Source of the DNA: Colocasia esculenta | Lineage: Eukaryota; Streptophyta; Magnoliopsida; Alismatales; Araceae | Direction: 5' to 3' | NCBI GenBank assembly: GCA_014218235.1 | Contig: CM024760.1 | Coordinates: 11,574,049-11,638,048, forward strand | Length of the DNA stretch: 64,000 nt | In this document: positions 58,899 through 64,000 of the stretch, piece after piece | Layout of the letters: each line of letters opens with the position of its first letter | Numbering within the stretch: the stretch's first letter is position 1 | Notes under the pieces: model-generated | Database searches by the model: none | Seen by the model: only the letters and a program-made list of their open reading frames with translations | What the model was told of the DNA's origin: nothing | Made by a program: the position numbers and the translations under genes

Positions 58899-60224
58899 TC
58901 ACCATGAGTCAACTTGATGCATCCTTATAGTGTGCTAGCTAGTCAATACTATCAGGGACATGTAGGAGTGCCAGGTTAATCCGTTCGCTAGATCGTGTTT
59001 CTAGAAGGCTAGGTGTATAAGTAGGAATGCTTCTTCGATCCATTTCACTTTCCTCTCCTTCGCCTTACTTCTGTAAGTTCTAGGATTTAGAGATTCTTCT
59101 CATGTCTTCTCCAATGTTAGGACAAGGTGTCCCTTTTAAGCATCTGTAGAGGGTTCTTGACTACGTATCCCCCATCTTCCAGCCATGTAGATGAACCATT
59201 TGAAATTAGGCGATGATGGTGCTATTCTAGACTTGTTGGGAATCCACCCCCCCCCCCCCCCCCCAACCCCGGCTGTGTAAACGAGTTGTAGGGGTGTGGG
59301 AGGGTCTTTGTCGAGTAAGATTGTTTACCCTTCTTCCTAAGTGGGAGAAGGTATGGCTTCCGTCCTCCCTGAGCTTGCAGAGAAGACTTGTGAATCCCTT
59401 GATGAGGGCACTTTTGCTGGTTCTGGATGGTGTGAATTGTGGGAGAGAGAGACCTCCATCACCTAGCATGGAGCATGTTTTGGGGCTATTTAGCAATGTC
59501 ACAGCATGACAGGGACGTACTGAACGACGAGAATGGGGGTGCCATGCACCATGTTGAGAGGGGTCACACCATGAGCTTTGAGTTGAGGGCTCTAGCTACA
59601 TTGATACATCCCAAGGAGTCGTCGTCATGTTGGATGACTCGTGGGTTCTCCCTGTGCATCCTTTGTGAGCTACTGAGCAGTTGGACCTTTTATGGGGCCG
59701 GCAACAGAACTTTCCCCTCCACATCATTCATAAAAGACAATTACTAGATAAGTAATACTCTTTTATGAAGGCTGCTATTTTTCTGTAATAGACATGAACA
59801 AGACCTGAGAAGGGCGGTTGCTTATCAAATTTGGGGTCCAAAATAAGATAGACTGTGCCTCCAAGATCCAATTTGTTTTGAGTCATGATGTACTAATTAT
59901 CAAATTTATAGATAATACTACGATGCCTATTTTAGAATATAATAATTATCAAAAAACAAACGATGATATACTAGGTGCAAAAGATATGCAAAAGTTTAAA
60001 GTGCTTGCATGAAATTTCAACATGCCTCTTAAGAGATATTATTTCTATTCAGACTTTTGTCTTTTTTTTTTCCTGAGAAGCCCTCTTAGAAGAAGGAATA
60101 AATTTTATTTATGAGTATGCACTTATTTTAACTATTTTTAATTTGAGATTAAATTATATTTTTACACAACTCTCTAGTGAGAATAATGGTGTACAGACCT
60201 TGTTGCCACAAGACGCTCCAGTAA
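58899..60224. other. Intergenic DNA, no gene recognised
   Basis: A C run lies at 59249-59264. Frames of 71-102 codons at 59294-59747 have no motif or splice context that I recognise. At about 60010-60105, CATGCCTCTTAAGAG...GAAGCCCTCTTAGAAGAAGG is a degraded relative of the TRIM LTRs at 45824-46231. Confidence 0.45.
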
Positions 60225-60242
60225 CATAGACGTGTCATGGTG

Positions 60243-60446
60243 CGCGAAGGCGTGCCCAAACGGTGGGGCACGCTGCTGCACACCAGGTGGCGGGAGTTCG
60301 ACTCCTGCGTGAAGGTTGCGCCTTGTGCGTTTTTAAGGTTCTAAAGGGGGGCATGGGTCGGGAGGGTGGGGCCCCGAGTTTCGAACTCGGGGTAAGCTGA
60401 TTCTACCCAATGACTTACGTCATTGGGCTACAACCAAAAAACAAAA
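60243..60446 (+). mobile_element. Complete SINE with 18-bp target duplication
   Basis: AACATAGACGTGTCATGG is repeated exactly at 60225-60242 and 60447-60464. The 204-bp insert has a pol III B box (GAGTTCGACTCC, about 60296) after a GC-rich head, a second B-box-like palindrome CCCCGAGTTTCGAACTCGGGG, a CCAATGACTTACGTCATTGG hairpin, and an A-rich tail (CCAAAAAACAAAAA). These are the marks of a tRNA-derived SINE inserted by LINE-type target-primed copying. The second B box on the other strand suggests a composite body. Confidence 0.88.
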
Positions 60447-60819
60447 AACATAGACGTGTCATGGCACACACTACTGGAGAGATTGTGTGGCACCGTTGGT
60501 GACTCTCATTTGAAGACCCCAACGCCATCTTTTTTTTAGTTTAAGAGCGCCATTCAGATTGTGTCAAATCCGGTCTTTCATGCAAGAGTTTTTTAGGCCA
60601 AACATAACCTCATTTTAAGCATATCTTGAAGAGGTAAAGACATTCACCTGGCTCAGGCGAAGCACTGATTTGCTGATTCCACCAGCTTCGGTCGGGGGTG
60701 ACTTCCAAATTATGGTCTCATTCTTCCCTTCACCCCATGCGGACCGCAAGTTATTTATTGAGTTAGTGTCAAGGGTTAGGGGAGAGGATATGACCTCGTG
60801 TTCTGTTTTCCACAGGTGT

Positions 60820-60980
60820 CAATGAAGATGCATAAAATTGCACCATGCCTCTTAAGAGGGTATTGTCCCTATTTTAGATTTTATTTTATTTTATTTTATT
60901 TTTGGTGGGGGGAGGGGGAACTCTCTTGGGAGAAGAGGAATAGGTGTAAACACACACTTTGTATTAAACTATGTCTCTAC
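60820..60980 (-). mobile_element. Solo LTR relic related to the TRIM
   Basis: It reads TGAAGATGC...GCCTCTTAAGAGGGTATTGTCCC...CTCTTGGGAGAAGAGG...CTCTACAG, the same layout as the TRIM LTRs at 45824-46231, with an expanded TTTTA run in the middle. No convincing target duplication was found. Confidence 0.6.
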
Positions 60981-60984
60981 AGTG

Positions 60985-63900
60985 CCAAAATTGTTGTGTG
61001 AATATGGCCTATTACATGCAAGTGTTTCTACATTTAATGCTCATTAATTGTCATATCCAAGTAGCCGATGAAGGGGAATACTTGTCCCTTGTCCTTGGCC
61101 ATTTTGTTCATGCATAATTCAAACAATTTTAAACATTTAAGTTTATAAAATATATCTCTTGTTCACTAAGTACATGTGAAATTACAATTCCCTGTGATAT
61201 CTTTATAGTCGCACAAGGTCCAAAACATGATGGTGTAATTTGGTTTGGATAATGGAGAGGAGAACAAGATCTCTACAGAGAATTGGAAACTTTTATCTTT
61301 TATTTGACAAAATCAATTTAATATTATAATAAAAAAATTAATTAAAAGTCACTGACTATAATAAAGAGATTTTTATTGTAATATGATTTAACAGTAATAA
61401 GAGATAACACTTACTATAATAAATTACAATTCTATCAGAGATTAAAAAATATGTCAAATATTTATTAAAGATTCTTAATTAATTTATCCTATTATAATTA
61501 ATAGATAATGGATAGTTCAATGTTAAATCTCCAACTTCAAAACTGTTTTCAGACTTCTAGAGACATATTCCCTGCGTGAGAGATCGAGCAGAACTTAGCT
61601 CAAACCCCTCTCACTTGATCCGTCACGTTTGCACCTTACTGAAGGATATCGACGTCAAGAGATTTTTCAAAAGGGTTCGTCTGCGTCGACCTAAAAGCTA
61701 ATTCACCAGAGAGATTGTGTTGAAAAGCTGTTCCCGTGACATGCCCGGAGAGAAAAGTAGAGCCACTTTGGACTGATCAAAACTTCCAGCGCAGGAGATG
61801 TGCATCCATCCAGAGCATGATCATAACCACGAAATTAATAGATCAACCAGAAAACAAAAAAAAAAAACTTAGTTTATATCCTCTCATCGGCTGTTGCACT
61901 GCAGCTGACCTTTACTGCAAGCATGTCTGCGGCTGAGAGCTGAAGCCGTCCTGCCAGATCCCCCTGGGAGATGCCCTCCCTCGCCTGATGAACCATGCAG
62001 CCACTTAAGACGGATGCGCCTGCTGCATGTCTTCGAACTTGAAAGACCAGAAAGAGCAGTCTAGTACTGCCTCGCGAGTGGCCCCTGCGAAGGCATCTCA
62101 GATGGCAGCAGGATTCTCTTAAACCCAGCTTTCCAATTCGCTTACGGTCTAAAGGCGAATGGGCCGGATGCACGGCCAGGAGGATTAAAGCTGTTGTTTA
62201 GGGGTAAACAAAAAGATGACCCTTCGCCTTTTGGGTCTTTGACACTGCCCAGCAGGCTGGAACCACTCTTCCCCTCTCACGTTAACATTGCCCTACCATC
62301 TGTGCGCTCTCTTTCCAACTCCCACAGAGCAGAGCGTGTGTTCCCAGCGATCAGGACAAATGACAAGGTAATGGAGCTTACTTCACTGTGACCAAACTAA
62401 TCTGCATATCGATCCTTGCATATATATATATATTAGAACTAATTAATATCATTTTTGAAGAAACTGAAGTAAATGTCTCGTCTTGTGCCTCTTTTTTAAG
62501 ATTATATAGCTCCTTTCTTCTCACGCACTACGAAGTGCAGAATCTGAACTCCATCCTCCTCCTCAAAAGTTTTGAAAATAACTAGCGATCATCAGATGAC
62601 TGGATTACAAGCCTGTTCACCTTTCAATATATGTCTGTTAAAACAAGAAGATTATCTTAGCTACTATTAAAAGATGTAAAGTTTTCAGTTTTTGAGTTAT
62701 GTATCTTGTGATCAACAATAGGATGAACGCGCGGGGGTCTTTGTACAAATTCGTCGTAAAGATCATGGATTAATCCAATGGGGGACTCGTGTTGCGCGGT
62801 GTTGTACGCTGCCCAGCTCCCCGAGGCACTCACTGCAGGTGCCACTCTCTGCGCAAAACACGGTCGCATATATTTAGGATCATGAAACGCCACAACTGGA
62901 CAAAACAGCCACGCCTTGTCCAGTGGAACGTTGGCAATATCACCTGGACTCTCTTTTTTTCTTCTTCTTTTTTCCCCTCTTCTTTGCCACCCCCCTCTTT
63001 CTACTGTCGATAAGAGAAAAGATGGATCCACAGTGCATGAAACCAGCCTGCAGGAACCGCTGTTTCACTTCTTTCCTTCCTGGGCAACACCATATGCCAG
63101 GAGCTTCGTTTCTCCATTTCTCGAGCAATCTGTGGGCTTCACTAAACGTGGGCAGCAGTGCTGCTGCAGAAACAAGACAATTATTACGAACTCAAGCTAA
63201 CTAGTATGGAGAACAAGTGACAGAATGGCCGGGCAGGCTCACCCCCCGGCGTTACTGGTCCATGGATTTATGAGATCAACATGTGGAGCACCAACAGATA
63301 GATGCATATATGGAAATGATAAACATGAGGGGAAGGCTCTAGCTAGTCTCTAGGGATCGGGTAACTAGCTTATAAGAGGATAAGCTAGCGTGTGGGCCAC
63401 TTGCACAACATGCCCATGTAAAACCTTCATATATATATACTTGCGTAGATTTCTTCCATTTCCACCTTTCTTAATTCGCAAAGGCACTTCCCTCATCTCC
63501 CTCCCCGGCCGCCCACGCCATACCTTTCCTTGTGGATTCTCCCAACAACAGCTTTGTGATGTGGAAAGCACCCTCTACAAAGGATTAGAGCAAGCTAGGG
63601 AAGACAGATGGAGAGAGTTGGCCCTTAAAAATATATATAGCTCAAGTCTTTAAAGTCCGATGTCGGGTATTGTAAGGAATCTAAAACGTTCGTCGAGTTC
63701 CAAGCTAACGATGATGTGCACACGCGGAGTCTTCCTCCACTGGCCGGACAAAAGAAATATGTAATAGGCGCTACTGATGAACTCTATTGCTAAAAGGAAA
63801 CGTAGGCTGCTAACCGTGCATTCCCCCGCCGCAACTTAGACTAATTGCGATCGTTAAACACGCACATTGGAATTTGGTCATTAAGCTAATGGAGGGGGAG

Positions 63901-64000
63901 GATCGAGGGTGGTGAGCCATCATACACAGTGGTCTGAAGACTCTGGACCGCCACTTTCGCTGTGGGTTTAAGATGCATGGGTTTGGAAGTTAATGTTTCT
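60985..64000. other. Right-end intergenic DNA, no gene recognised
   Basis: The stretch to about 61520 is AT-rich. From 61560 the composition is more mixed and repeats are few, which would suit the flank of a gene beyond the window. Frames such as 62657-63031 (minus) and 62916-63204 (plus) lack any domain I know. TA runs at about 62418 and 63430 are microsatellite-like. No tRNA or microRNA precursor could be supported. Confidence 0.4.

Noticed and set aside
61560..64000. MicroRNA precursor or gene at the right end
   Set aside because: I found no known mature microRNA sequence or protein domain here by eye, and no long hairpin that I could support.

Overview
This window reads as nuclear DNA of a flowering plant: introns with GT/AG borders, no bacterial gene density, and almost every class of plant transposable element. 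The GC-rich, GC3-rich progesterone 5-beta-reductase-type gene hints at a monocot, but that is an inference from composition only. No calculation or database search was run; families are named from sequence patterns I recognise.

Two host genes look intact. (1) The 3' half of an SRFR1-type gene (TPR protein, negative regulator of plant immunity) lies on + in twelve clean exons between 16509 and 32850. Its N-terminal exons are not visible, so either they lie beyond the left edge behind an intron longer than 16.5 kb or the gene is truncated. (2) A complete two-exon gene for a progesterone 5-beta-reductase / iridoid-synthase-like enzyme (PRISE, VEP1 family) lies at 35475-36772, with a TATA box and a long CT-run promoter.

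The rest is nested transposon sequence. From 1 to 16.3 kb two copies of one long LTR (over 4 kb) stand head to head around a 1.36-kb spacer. The left copy is split by a hAT-like element (2677-9065), which itself holds a solo LTR (2773-6010) and a folded-back copia gag/LTR relic. The SRFR1 introns hold a hAT-type MITE, a small Helitron, a 2.7-kb solo LTR rich in minisatellites, and several tandem duplications. A further solo LTR (38581-40998) and fragments of a related LTR and a CACTA element follow the PRISE gene.

The most striking part is 45381-58893: one solo LTR with matching 5-bp target duplications that was invaded by three other elements. These are a 408-bp TRIM; a 1.3-kb hAT-type gene-capturing element carrying a class III peroxidase exon and an antisense HSP70 start; and an 8.1-kb CACTA element that carries pieces of a PPR gene, a ribosomal protein S23 exon (itself split by a MITE) and two exons of a GTG/COLD1-type membrane protein beside a transposase remnant. 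The last 5 kb holds a complete SINE with an 18-bp target duplication, TRIM-like LTR relics, and sequence in which I recognise no gene.
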